Below are positions 16,650 to 24,858 of a DNA stretch of 64,000 bases, in pieces. Position numbers and translations under genes: made by a program. Every line of letters begins with the position of its first letter. Within the stretch, counting starts at the first letter, position 1. The stretch spans positions 1 through 64,000 of the forward strand of contig CAYWPG010000016.1 in NCBI GenBank assembly GCA_964460035.1, written 5' to 3'. Under the pieces are notes generated by a model that did not search any database, was not told the DNA's origin, and worked only from the letters and a program-made list of their open reading frames with translations. Origin of the DNA: CAYWPG01 sp964460035 (lineage in GTDB: Bacteria > Pseudomonadota > Gammaproteobacteria > Nitrococcales > AK92).

Positions 16650-18488
16650 ATGAATCGGTATCCTCTCTGGAAGTACCTCGTCCTGGGGGTCGCACTGGCG
16701 CTCGGGGTGCTTTATGCGCTGCCCAACCTCTACGGCGAGGATCCGGCAGTGCAAATCACTACCAACCGTGGCGATGCGCCGACGGAAACGGTGCAGATGC
16801 ACGTGCTCGAGCTGCTTGAACAGGAGGGGCTACAGGTTCGCGGCGCCGGTATGGACAACGGCCAGTTCCTGGTGCGGCTCAACAGTCTGGACGATCAGTT
16901 GACCGCCGCCGATATCTTGCGCCGCCGGCTCGATGGGCATGTGGTAGCGTTGAATCTGGCGCCGGCGACCCCCCAGTGGCTGCGGCGCTTGAATGCCGCG
17001 CCCATGTATCTCGGGCTGGATTTGCGTGGCGGTGTGCATTTCCTGCTGGAGGTTGACCTGGACAGCGCCATTCGCCAGCAGCTCGAGCGCCAGGTCAACG
17101 AGTTCCGCACCGTGCTGCGGGAGAACCGCATTCGCTACGGCACCATCGACCTGCAAGGCGACGGCATCGCGCTGCGCTTTGCTCAGGCGCCGGAGCGGGA
17201 GCGGGCGCTGCAACTGTTGCGTGGCGAGTACCGCGAGCTTCAATTCGAGCAGACGGAGCGGCAGGGCCAGTTCTGGCTGATCGCGCGGATGTCCGAGGCG
17301 ACGCGGCGCGATATGCAGCAATACGCTGTACAGCAGAACATCACTACCCTGCGTAACCGGGTCAACGAGCTTGGCGTTGCCGAGCCCATAATTCAGCGCC
17401 AGGGGACCGATAGAATAGTCGTGCAGTTGCCCGGTGTGCAGGACACGGCGCGCGCCAAGGAGATCCTTGGCGCTACGGCAACGCTGGAGTTCCGTATGGT
17501 GCATCCGGCGGATGGCGAAGGGCGGGTACCGCCGGACGGGCAGTTATATCAGCGCCGCGACGGCGGGCAGGTGCTGCTGCGGCGCGAGGTCATGCTGACC
17601 GGCGACTATATCGTCGACGCCGCCTCGGGCATCGATCCCGAGTATGGCCGGCCCGAGGTGAACATACGTCTCTCCAGTGCCGGCGGGCGCATCTTCAATG
17701 AGATCACGCGCGAGAACATCGGCCGCTACATGGCCGTGGTGTTTATCGAAAACCGCGTAGAGACGCGCATGGTCAACGGCGAGCAGCAGCGGGTGCGCTC
17801 ACGAGTCGAAGAGGTCATCAGCGTCGCTCAGATTCGCGACGCCCTGGGCAGCCGTTTCCGCATCACCGGTATTGAGTCCACCAACGAAGCGCGCAACCTT
17901 GCTCTGCTGCTGCGCGCCGGCGCGCTGGCCGCACCGATAGAGATCGTCGAGGAGCGCACCATCGGTCCGAGCATGGGGGCGCAGAACGTCAAGCAGGGCT
18001 TCATGGCGGTGGCCATCGGCTTCCTGCTGGTGGTCGCGTTCATGGCGGTGTACTACAAAGTGTTCGGCATGGTGGCCAACTTGGCGCTGTTCGCCAACGT
18101 GGTACTGATGGTGGGCATTCTGTCGCTGTTGCAGGCCACGCTGACCATGCCTGGCATAGCCGGTATCGTGCTCACCGTAGGCATGGCGGTGGACGCGAAC
18201 GTGCTCATTTTCCAGCGCATACGCGAGGAGCTTAGGGCTGGAGCCAGTCCACAGGCGGCAATCAGCGCCGGGTATGACAAAGCGTTCTCCACGATCATGG
18301 ATGCCAATCTCACCACGCTCATCGCCGCTCTGGTGCTGTTCGTGTTCGGCACCGGACCGATTCGTGGCTTCGCCGTGACGCTTTCCATTGGCATCGTGAC
18401 CTCCATGTTCACGGCGATCCTGGGGACCCGCGCTGTGATCAACCTCATCTACGGCGGTCGACGCCGGCTCACCAAGCTGCATATCTAG
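16650..18488 (+). CDS. secD: Protein translocase subunit SecD
   Basis: Large proton-driven accessory subunit of the Sec translocon. The 612-residue protein has an N-terminal helix, a large periplasmic region starting YLGLDLRGGVHFLLEVD, and five C-terminal helices with GMAVDANVLIFQRIREEL, the conserved SecD motif 4. Length matches E. coli SecD. It precedes secF by 18 bases. Confidence 0.97.
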   Translation: MNRYPLWKYLVLGVALALGVLYALPNLYGEDPAVQITTNRGDAPTETVQMHVLELLEQEGLQVRGAGMDNGQFLVRLNSLDDQLTAADILRRRLDGHVVALNLAPATPQWLRRLNAAPMYLGLDLRGGVHFLLEVDLDSAIRQQLERQVNEFRTVLRENRIRYGTIDLQGDGIALRFAQAPERERALQLLRGEYRELQFEQTERQGQFWLIARMSEATRRDMQQYAVQQNITTLRNRVNELGVAEPIIQRQGTDRIVVQLPGVQDTARAKEILGATATLEFRMVHPADGEGRVPPDGQLYQRRDGGQVLLRREVMLTGDYIVDAASGIDPEYGRPEVNIRLSSAGGRIFNEITRENIGRYMAVVFIENRVETRMVNGEQQRVRSRVEEVISVAQIRDALGSRFRITGIESTNEARNLALLLRAGALAAPIEIVEERTIGPSMGAQNVKQGFMAVAIGFLLVVAFMAVYYKVFGMVANLALFANVVLMVGILSLLQATLTMPGIAGIVLTVGMAVDANVLIFQRIREELRAGASPQAAISAGYDKAFSTIMDANLTTLIAALVLFVFGTGPIRGFAVTLSIGIVTSMFTAILGTRAVINLIYGGRRRLTKLHI

Positions 18489-18506
18489 CTGCGGCAGGAC
18501 CAGGCT

Positions 18507-19442
18507 ATGAATAACCGCAAATTCTTTATCGACTTCATGGGTCAGCGCTGGTGGGCGCTGGCGTTTTCGGCCCTGCTGTTGCTGGGCTCCTTCGTTCTGC
18601 TGGCCACGCGAGGGTTGAACTTCGGGGTCGATTTCACGGGCGGTACCATCATCGAGGTAGGGTATCCGCAGGCGGTGGAACTTGACAGCGTACGCACCGC
18701 GCTAGCGGCGGCTGACTTCGAAGATGCCGTGGTCCAGCACTTCGGCGCGGCCACCGAGGTGATCGTGCGCTTGCCGTCCATCGAAGGTATGCAAAGCGCC
18801 GATGTGAGCAACAAGGTATTGCAGGCGCTGCGCGACGACGACGCGGGCGTGGTGCTGCGCCGGGTGGAGTTCGTCGGCCCACAGGTCGGCGATGAGCTTA
18901 TCGAACAGGGAGGGCTGGCAGTGCTCTACGCACTGCTGGGCATCCTGATTTACGTGGCGTTTCGCTTCGAGTACCGTTTCTCGATCGGTGCGGTTGCCGC
19001 ACTGTTGTTCAATGCGATCATCACGGTGGGTTCGTTCGCCCTTACCCAGATGACCTTCGATCTTACCGTGGTCGCAGCCGTGCTGGCGGTGATCGGTTAC
19101 GGCTTGAACGACACCATCGTCATATTCGACCGAATTCGCGAGAATTTCCTGAAGCTGCGCAAGGTCACGCCCTTGGAGGTGACCAACATCTCGATCAACG
19201 AGACGCTCTCGCGGACCTTGATCACCTCCGGCACGACCTTGATGGTGGTGGTGGCTTTGTACTTCCTCGGCGGCGAGGTGATAGCGCCGTTCGCATTCGC
19301 CATGATAGTGGGGATAGTCATCAGTACGTACTCGTCGGTTTATACCGCCAGTACGCTGGCTCTGCTGCTGGGGGTGAGCAAGGCCGATCTGATGCCGCCG
19401 GAGAAGGAAGGGGCCGACGCCGAGCAGATTCACCGGCCCTAG
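18507..19442 (+). CDS. secF: Protein translocase subunit SecF
   Basis: Partner of SecD, 311 residues and six membrane segments. GLNFGVDFTGGTIIEV marks the start of the periplasmic domain and GYGLNDTIVIFDRIREN is the SecF counterpart of the SecD motif. A strong intrinsic terminator lies 32 bases after the stop, closing the queA-secF transcript. Confidence 0.97.
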   Translation: MNNRKFFIDFMGQRWWALAFSALLLLGSFVLLATRGLNFGVDFTGGTIIEVGYPQAVELDSVRTALAAADFEDAVVQHFGAATEVIVRLPSIEGMQSADVSNKVLQALRDDDAGVVLRRVEFVGPQVGDELIEQGGLAVLYALLGILIYVAFRFEYRFSIGAVAALLFNAIITVGSFALTQMTFDLTVVAAVLAVIGYGLNDTIVIFDRIRENFLKLRKVTPLEVTNISINETLSRTLITSGTTLMVVVALYFLGGEVIAPFAFAMIVGIVISTYSSVYTASTLALLLGVSKADLMPPEKEGADAEQIHRP

Positions 19443-19474
19443 GCGGGTTGGCGCAAGAATCCGTCTTGGTCATG

Positions 19475-19503
19475 AGCAGCGCCCTATGGGCGCTGCTTCG
19501 TTT
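19475..19503 (+). terminator. Intrinsic terminator after secF
   Basis: Perfect 10-bp stem AGCAGCGCCC/GGGCGCTGCT around a TAT loop, followed by TCGTTTA. Confidence 0.85.
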
Positions 19504-19724
19504 ATCAAGCCATTTCTGGCCGTGTCCAACTCTTGCACGTAGTGAAGACCAGGCTTCGGACGGGTAGCGCCGGGACGGTGCCGGTGTCTGTCCGGTCAGG
19601 ATAAGCGAGACTCTTCCCAGGCGCCGTGTACCGCACGCGCGATGCGCTCAGGCCGTTGCAGAAGCGACGCCCGCACTTCCGGCATCCGGGAATACCTCAG
19701 GGGCCTTGTTCGAGCGCTACATTG

Positions 19725-19913
19725 CTAGCGTTTTGCCGAGCGCGGGCCAAAGATTAGCCAGCAAACAAAGCCGAGCAGCGGCAGCAGCAAAATGGCTGCG
19801 CACCAAACCACTTTGGCGCCGATGGAGGCGTGACTCCGCAAGACGTTAACGAGCGCCCAGATTACGGCAATTAGCAGTATAAATCCGAGGACTCCACCGA
19901 TCTCAATGCCCAT
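19725..19913 (-). CDS. Small membrane protein with PLDc_N domain
   Basis: A 62-residue peptide with two hydrophobic helices, ending LLPLLGFVCWLIFGPRSAKR. This is the stand-alone version of the N-terminal membrane domain of cardiolipin synthases (PLDc_N), with the typical G-WxxLxxLxPxLG-xxYxxxG pattern in degenerate form. The start is the ATG giving MGIEIGGVLGF; an upstream frame extends further but is unlike any family and is Arg/Ser-rich. Function is unknown. It sits between the secF terminator and a stress-type CsbD gene, with about 350 non-coding bases upstream. Confidence 0.7.
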   Translation of the reverse strand: MGIEIGGVLGFILLIAVIWALVNVLRSHASIGAKVVWCAAILLLPLLGFVCWLIFGPRSAKR

Positions 19914-20267
19914 GGTATTCACCGCTTTAATTGAGGGTAAAGTCGCACGCCGGTCCGGGCAGGATGCGGCGAACCCGGCCTGGATCTCCCTTTTTGCCGA
20001 CGTTAGGGGCAGCGCGCTTCGGAATTTGCACTTGAGGTTATTGGCCCAAAGACGAAAGACTGCTCGCTCGCCATGTCGGATTGCCGAAGACCTCGTTCGG
20101 CGGTTAGCAGCGGCTGACAATAGAAGGCGGTCGCAGATCGGCAAGGCAGTCCTGCCGATACGAAATGCGATGTCTTAGGCCGCGGTTTCTTAGCCGATAC
20201 CGAAGTCGCCTGAATATATCGGGCAACACGTCATCGTGTCGCCCGAGAACGATTTTTCCGCTGCTGG
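19914..20267. other. Intergenic stretch without a gene
   Basis: I see no credible coding region. The only clear element is the csbD terminator hairpin at 20220-20245; the left end must hold the promoter of the PLDc_N gene. Confidence 0.6.
20220..20245 (-). terminator. Hairpin downstream of csbD
   Basis: Read on the minus strand, CGGGCGACACG pairs with CGTGTTGCCCG across a four-base loop, all pairs Watson-Crick except one G-U. On the plus strand the same position is an A-C mismatch, so the structure is specific to the csbD transcript. An A/T-rich tract follows. Confidence 0.6.
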
Positions 20268-20465
20268 CTAGAGGCTGTCCATCCACCGGTTGACCTCGTT
20301 TTCCGCCTCGTCTTTAGTTTTGCCGTAGCGGGCCTGGATCTTGCCTATCAGCTCCTCGCGATTCCCCTCAAGCCGGTCCAGATCGTCATCGGTCAGCTTG
20401 CCCCATTGTTGGCGGGCCCGCCCTTTGAATTGCTTCCAGTTGCCCTTGACCCGGTTCCAGTCCAT
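20268..20465 (-). CDS. CsbD-family stress response protein
   Basis: A 65-residue highly charged protein, MDWNRVKGNWKQFKGRARQQ followed by WGKLTDDDLDRLEGNREEL, matching CsbD/YjbJ proteins over their whole length. These are abundant general-stress proteins of unknown biochemical function. A perfect AGGAGG lies seven bases before the ATG, suggesting strong translation. Monocistronic, with its own terminator hairpin. Confidence 0.95.
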   Translation of the reverse strand: MDWNRVKGNWKQFKGRARQQWGKLTDDDLDRLEGNREELIGKIQARYGKTKDEAENEVNRWMDSL

Positions 20466-20693
20466 CCAAACCTCCTAAACAAAAAATATTGAACTATTGG
20501 TCTTTGCTTGTATGGGGCCCACGCTAGGTGTTTCACAAGCATCAACAGGGCTCTCATGGCGGTTCGCGGGTCGGCTAAGCCGATGTTCGATTTAGGCCAG
20601 GAAGAGGGGCTTCTTCAGCATCTTGGCAGGGCACGCCGAGGATCACCATCTTCTTCTCGATTGTGGCCTCATGCGCGTACACCTAACTCAATT

Positions 20694-20730
20694 GCAAGGC
20701 GCGCCAAGCGCAGGGTTTGGCGCGCCTTGC
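20694..20730 (+). promoter_or_regulatory. 14-bp perfect hairpin in the leader of the SDR gene
   Basis: GCAAGGCGCGCCAA and TTGGCGCGCCTTGC are perfectly complementary across a nine-base loop. It ends just before the ribosome site of the SDR gene (CTGGAGGACG) and has no U-tract, so it may be a leader regulatory stem, an upstream terminator or the trace of an inserted palindrome. Confidence 0.6.
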
Positions 20731-20750
20731 GTACCTGGAGGACGAAACGG

Positions 20751-22187
20751 ATGGGCAGAAAGCTTCGAGACTCGGTGGTCGTGGTAACGGGCGCCTCCAG
20801 CGGCATAGGGCGTGCCACGGCGCTCAAGTTTGCGGCCAAGGGAGCGGCGGTGGTACTAGCCGCGCGGAGGGATGCTGTCTTAAGGGAAGTGGAGCGCGAG
20901 TGCCTGGCTCGGGGCGGCCGGGCGCTGGTGGTGCCCACTGACGTGACCGAAGAGAGCCAGCTGCGCACGCTGGCTCAGCGAGCGATAGACGCTTTCGGGC
21001 GCATAGATGTCTGGGTGAACAACGCCGCAGTAACCATGTTCGGGCGCTTCGAAGAGAGCCCTATCGAGGACTACGAGCAGGTGATTCGTACCAATCTGCT
21101 CGGCTACGTCTATGGTGCGCGCGCGGTGTTGCCGCATTTTCGCGAGCGCGGGCAGGGCGTGCTGATCAATGTGGCGTCGGTGGCGGGCGCGCTGGCCCAA
21201 CCCTATACGAGCGCTTATGGGGTCAGCCAATACGGTATCCGTGGACTGACCGAAGGCTTGCGGATGGAGCTGATGGACACTCCGCGGATCCATGCCTGCA
21301 CGGTTATGCCCGCCTCCATAGACACCCCCCTGTTTCAGCATGCTGCCAACTTCACCGGGCGAGAGATAAGGGCCATGGAACCGGTTTATCCGGCCGAGCA
21401 GGTCGCGCGTGCCATCGTGAGCCTCGCACGGCGCCCCCGGCGCGAGGTTGTCGTAGGGGCAGCTGGGCGCGCGATGCTTTTCAACAAGCGCTGGTTGCCC
21501 GGGCTTACCGAACGCATGATGGCGCGGCAGGTAGAGCGCACGCACCTGACACTGGTGCCCGCCGAGGATACCCACGGTAACCTGTTTCGCCCCATGGCTG
21601 AGGGGACAGGCATAAGCGGCGGCTGGAGGCAGCAGGCGCTGCCACGCAATGGTGGCATGCGTCTTTTGCAGGGGCTCGGGTTGCTCGCCGTTCCGCTGGG
21701 GCTTTATTACCTATGGTCACGGCGCCAGCGCGGGACATCACGTTGGACCAGCCGCGCACCGCAGTTCGCGCGTGGCGCTCTCCTCGCCGGGGTACCGCTG
21801 GTGGGAACACGCTTGCGGCGGCGTCCATGGCCGGCCTTAGGCCGGCAGTCCTCTCTTGCGGCCGCGATAAGGTCAATCCCTTCTTGGTTCGGACTCGGTT
21901 CCGCGCGTAGCCGCTTCGGGACACCCCTGCAGCGGCTTGGCGCGGGCCGGGGCTCGGGCAGAGCACTCCCGGGGCGGCGCGAGGTGGCGCAGTGGTTGGC
22001 AAAGGCACCGGATCGCCGACAGCTCCGGCAGTGGCCGCGCCGCTTCCCTAGCATTGAACAGGTGCAGGCGACGCTTCAGCGGGGGCTGCGGCTCGCCCGG
22101 GACCGTTCGCTGCAAGTGGCGCAGAATCCCAGCTCGCCTTTCACTGCGCGGCCCGATCGCTGGCTGAGTCAAGCCTGGCGGCGGTAA
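20751..22187 (+). CDS. SDR-family oxidoreductase with atypical active site and basic C-terminal tail
   Basis: A short-chain dehydrogenase/reductase of 478 residues. The Rossmann motif TGASSGIG (13-20), NNAA (90-93), Ser143 and Tyr156 are present, but the catalytic YxxxK reads Y156-G-V-S-Q160: the lysine codon is CAA (21228-21230). One hydrophobic segment (about 306-322, LLQGLGLLAVPLGLYYL) may anchor it. The last about 150 residues are Arg/Ser/Pro-rich and match nothing I know; related proteins usually end near 330-350. GGAGGA precedes the ATG. It may be a weak or non-catalytic NAD(P)-binding protein; the substrate is unknown. Confidence 0.85.
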   Translation: MGRKLRDSVVVVTGASSGIGRATALKFAAKGAAVVLAARRDAVLREVERECLARGGRALVVPTDVTEESQLRTLAQRAIDAFGRIDVWVNNAAVTMFGRFEESPIEDYEQVIRTNLLGYVYGARAVLPHFRERGQGVLINVASVAGALAQPYTSAYGVSQYGIRGLTEGLRMELMDTPRIHACTVMPASIDTPLFQHAANFTGREIRAMEPVYPAEQVARAIVSLARRPRREVVVGAAGRAMLFNKRWLPGLTERMMARQVERTHLTLVPAEDTHGNLFRPMAEGTGISGGWRQQALPRNGGMRLLQGLGLLAVPLGLYYLWSRRQRGTSRWTSRAPQFARGALLAGVPLVGTRLRRRPWPALGRQSSLAAAIRSIPSWFGLGSARSRFGTPLQRLGAGRGSGRALPGRREVAQWLAKAPDRRQLRQWPRRFPSIEQVQATLQRGLRLARDRSLQVAQNPSSPFTARPDRWLSQAWRR

Positions 22188-22638
22188 GAGGCCGTTTAGA
22201 GGGCTTTGCCATACCCGCAGCGCCGGTTCTTTTACTTGCTGGACAATATCGGCCGGCCGCGCTGCCTCGCTTTGATTGGGGGATATGTACAGCATCAATC
22301 AGTAAATGCTTATTAACATCTATCGGTTTCGATGAGCCTTCTGGCGCCCCCCTTAGCGCCGTGGACGACAGGTGCCGCTATGTGATTGAAAGATGCGGTG
22401 GAAAGCACCCATAAGGAGGAATTCCTACGGTTATAGGGGGTCTTTGGCAGGGTTCTTTGATTATTTTTTGATCAAATCTTTTTGCATCAAGAAGGTTGTA
22501 TTTTTTTTTCCGTCGTTAGATATTAAAACCTCGCTCCTGATTCGAGGTGCCGGTAGTCAGGGATTGCAACCGGGCCCGAATCAGTCATGGATGGACGGAC
22601 TGAGCGAGTCCCTCGTAAATGTCAAAAGGAGTATTGCA
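22188..22638. other. Long AT-rich leader of the RRM protein gene
   Basis: No protein-like frame. From about 22455 to 22525 the sequence turns sharply AT-rich with T-runs (TTATTTTTTGATCAAATC and a ten-T run at 22500-22509), unlike the flanking DNA. The inverted repeat TTTGAT...ATCAAA (about 22456-22477) can fold. A long structured leader is typical of cold-shock mRNAs, which fits the gene that follows. Confidence 0.5.
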
Positions 22639-22908
22639 GTGGTGAAGTCGATCTACGTCGGTAACCTTCCGTTCAGCGTCACAGAGGACGAAGTTAGGGA
22701 TCTGTTCTCGGCTCATGGCGCGGTTCACACCGTCAAACTGATTAACGACCGCGACACGGGACGTCCTCGCGGCTTTGGCTTCGTCGGAATGGAAGACGCA
22801 GCGGCCGAGAATGCCATCCACGCGATCAACGGCATGGAACTGGGGGGGCGCACACTGCGGGTCAACGAGGCTCGTGAGCGTCCGGCGCTGCGCCATCGTC
22901 GCTTCTAG
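22639..22908 (+). CDS. Single-RRM RNA-binding protein
   Basis: An 89-residue protein made of one RNA-recognition motif: RNP2 is IYVGNL and RNP1 is RGFGFVGM. Such bacterial RRM proteins (like cyanobacterial Rbp proteins) bind RNA and are often cold-inducible. No ATG is available near the domain start; the GTG chosen has AAAAGGAG seven bases upstream. The reading frame extends upstream through the leader but that part is low-complexity and AT-rich. Monocistronic, followed by a structured intergenic stretch. Confidence 0.85.
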   Translation: MVKSIYVGNLPFSVTEDEVRDLFSAHGAVHTVKLINDRDTGRPRGFGFVGMEDAAAENAIHAINGMELGGRTLRVNEARERPALRHRRF

Positions 22909-23000
22909 GTTGCATTCCGGCAGGTCCTTGGCACTCCCCAGTAGAACGCCGAAAAAAAGGGGCTTTTCAGCGGCGCCCCGGTACATGCCTGGGGCACGCT

Positions 23001-23080
23001 AACAGGTTGCGGAGACTCGTATCTCGGTAACCTGTTGGTTCGCTTGCAGCGCCGCGGGAGAACCCATCCGCGGCGCAACC
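23001..23080. other. Structured element downstream of the RRM gene
   Basis: First stem AACAGGTT/AACCTGTT (23001-23008 with 23029-23036) with an inner GAGA/TCTC pair; second stem GCGCCGCGG/CCGCGGCGC (23049-23057 with 23068-23076). GGTTGCG at 23005 can also pair with CGCAACC at 23074-23080 to enclose the whole element. No long U-tract, only CCCTTT. Confidence 0.35.
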
Positions 23081-23494
23081 CTTTGAGAAATTCTGAATGA
23101 AGTCCTCCCGCTTTCCGCCGACGTTTATTCGGCGAGCGGTCGGCTGACACCTCGTTTTTCAATGGCTTTTGCGGTGACGAGTCAGGGTATCGCGCAGGCG
23201 TGAATTCGCGTAGAGGTGCCTAATGCTTGGAGCCTCGTGGCGGCCGGTCGCAACTGCGCGATCGCGATTGCGGAGCGAGCGGTGTCGGCTGTGCTGTGGT
23301 TGCCTGCGCCGAGGAAAGCATCCGGGCTGCTGCTGCTGCGGCGCGCTGCCTGCAATCCCTGTCAGATTCTATGTCTCGGATCAAGGGGGTGCCTGGTGGG
23401 GGCGATGTTTTCCCTGACAAGGATCGTCTAGGGCGCGGCTCCCTGGCCTCGAATCTTCGCATCACTACTGCAGCTGAAAACTCCTTCGCGCCGC

Positions 23495-23535
23495 GGGGTT
23501 CCCACAGAAGCTGGCCAGCTGTTTGTGGGAACCCC
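23495..23535. repeat. 41-base imperfect palindrome
   Basis: GGGGTTCCCACA (23495-23506) pairs perfectly with TGTGGGAACCCC (23524-23535), and the centre AGCTGGCCAGCT is itself a palindrome. It lies about 180 bases upstream of the GNAT-peptidase start. I did not find a second copy in the window. Confidence 0.7.
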
Positions 23536-23713
23536 GGTAGGGGCAGATACTCTGCATCACGCAGCGCATGATGCCCGCCCCAACCGCTGGACCGGCACAG
23601 CCAGGGCGTCCTCGCGATATTACGTCCGTTGCCGCAGCTGTGTTATCGTCGAGTGCACGCTGAGTACCGCTTCCACGGTCTCTCCCCCCGTGCTCCCGAG
23701 GTTCGGTCACTTC

Positions 23714-24805
23714 ATGATCCGCTCTGCCACGCTGGCCGATCTGGGCGCGCTCGTCGCGCTGGAGCAGCGCTGTTTCCAAACGGATCGGTTAAGCCGGCGC
23801 AGCTTTCGCCATTTGTTGCTCAGGGGAAACGCGCAGACGCTGCTGATCGAGGAGGCAGGACGCAGCTGCGGGTACGCTCTGATTCTGTTCCGCCGGGGAG
23901 CTTCGCTGGCGCGTCTGTACTCGATCGCGGTCGATCCCGCCTGTCGCGGCCGCGGCTACGCCGAGGCGCTGGTGCGCGCGGCTGAAACGCTCGCACTCAG
24001 CCAAGACCGCATGCTCATGCGCTTGGAGATTCGCAGGGACAACGTAGCGTCCATCCGCTTGTTCGAGAAGCTGGGGTACCAGCCGTTCGGCAGCTACGCC
24101 GCCTACTACGAAGACGCGATGGACGCGCTGCGTTTTCAGAAGTCTTTGGCGCCCAGCCCGCCGTTGGCACGAGTGCCCTACTATCGGCAGAGCACCGAGT
24201 TCACCTGCGGTCCGGCGGCGCTGATGATGGCGATGAAAGCGCTGGATCCCTCGCTGGAACTGGAGCGGCGGCTAGAGCTGAAGCTGTGGCGGGAGTCCAC
24301 AACGATATATATGACATCCGGGCACGGCGGTTGCGGGCCCCATGGTTTGGCGCTGGCGGCCTATCGGCGCGGTTTCGATGTGCGCCTGTTCCTGCGAAGT
24401 CCCGGGCCGCTGTTTTTAGATTCGGTGCGCAACCCCGAGAAGAAGGAAATCATGCGCCTGGTGCAGGAGGATCAGATGGAGGAGCTGGAGCGTGCCGGTA
24501 TCCCCATCGAATATTCAAGTCCTAACGCCAGCGATCTTGCGGCCGCTTTCGAGCAGGGCGGAATCCCCGTAGTGTTGATCAGTTCCTATCGGCTGTATAG
24601 GGAGAAGTTCCCGCACTGGGTGGTGGTGACCGGATTTGCGGATCGTTATGTGTACGTTAGCGACCCGTACGTGGATACCCGCGCAGGCAAGTCGGCCGCC
24701 GATTCCATCAACATCCCCATTCTCAGCCAAGATTTCGATCGGATGACCCGCTACGGCAAGTCGGGCCAGGAAGCGGTGTTGATTCTATACCCGCGCAATG
24801 GCTAG
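23714..24805 (+). CDS. GNAT acetyltransferase fused to C39-like peptidase (DUF3335)
   Basis: Two enzymes in one 363-residue chain. Residues 1-140 form a GNAT fold with the acetyl-CoA loop RGRGYAEAL (78-86). Residues 150-363 are a C39-like papain-fold peptidase: TEFTCGPAAL with Cys165, FPHWVVVTG with His301 and SDPYVD with Asp317, so the triad is intact. Bacteriocin-processing C39 domains cut after double-glycine leaders, but this soluble family is not on an ABC exporter. The start is the ATG of the canonical GNAT N-terminus. It heads the cluster and is 53 bases upstream of the RimK-like gene, consistent with coordinate expression. Confidence 0.9.
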   Translation: MIRSATLADLGALVALEQRCFQTDRLSRRSFRHLLLRGNAQTLLIEEAGRSCGYALILFRRGASLARLYSIAVDPACRGRGYAEALVRAAETLALSQDRMLMRLEIRRDNVASIRLFEKLGYQPFGSYAAYYEDAMDALRFQKSLAPSPPLARVPYYRQSTEFTCGPAALMMAMKALDPSLELERRLELKLWRESTTIYMTSGHGGCGPHGLALAAYRRGFDVRLFLRSPGPLFLDSVRNPEKKEIMRLVQEDQMEELERAGIPIEYSSPNASDLAAAFEQGGIPVVLISSYRLYREKFPHWVVVTGFADRYVYVSDPYVDTRAGKSAADSINIPILSQDFDRMTRYGKSGQEAVLILYPRNG

Positions 24806-24858
24806 GGGACGGGTTCCAGGCAGTTATCGCCTTAGTTGCACAGGTTAAAGACGCTTGC

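Larger units (their letters stand above)
22909..23713. other. 805-base intergenic region with several stem-loops
   Basis: No reading frame resembles a protein family. The left part holds two hairpins (23001-23036 and 23049-23076) that could be a terminator or a small RNA, the right part a 41-base imperfect palindrome (23495-23535). The rest must include the promoter of the GNAT-peptidase gene. Confidence 0.55.

Noticed and set aside
23714..24805. Bacteriocin ABC exporter peptidase
   Set aside because: There is a C39-like triad but no ABC or membrane domain; the partner is a GNAT domain.
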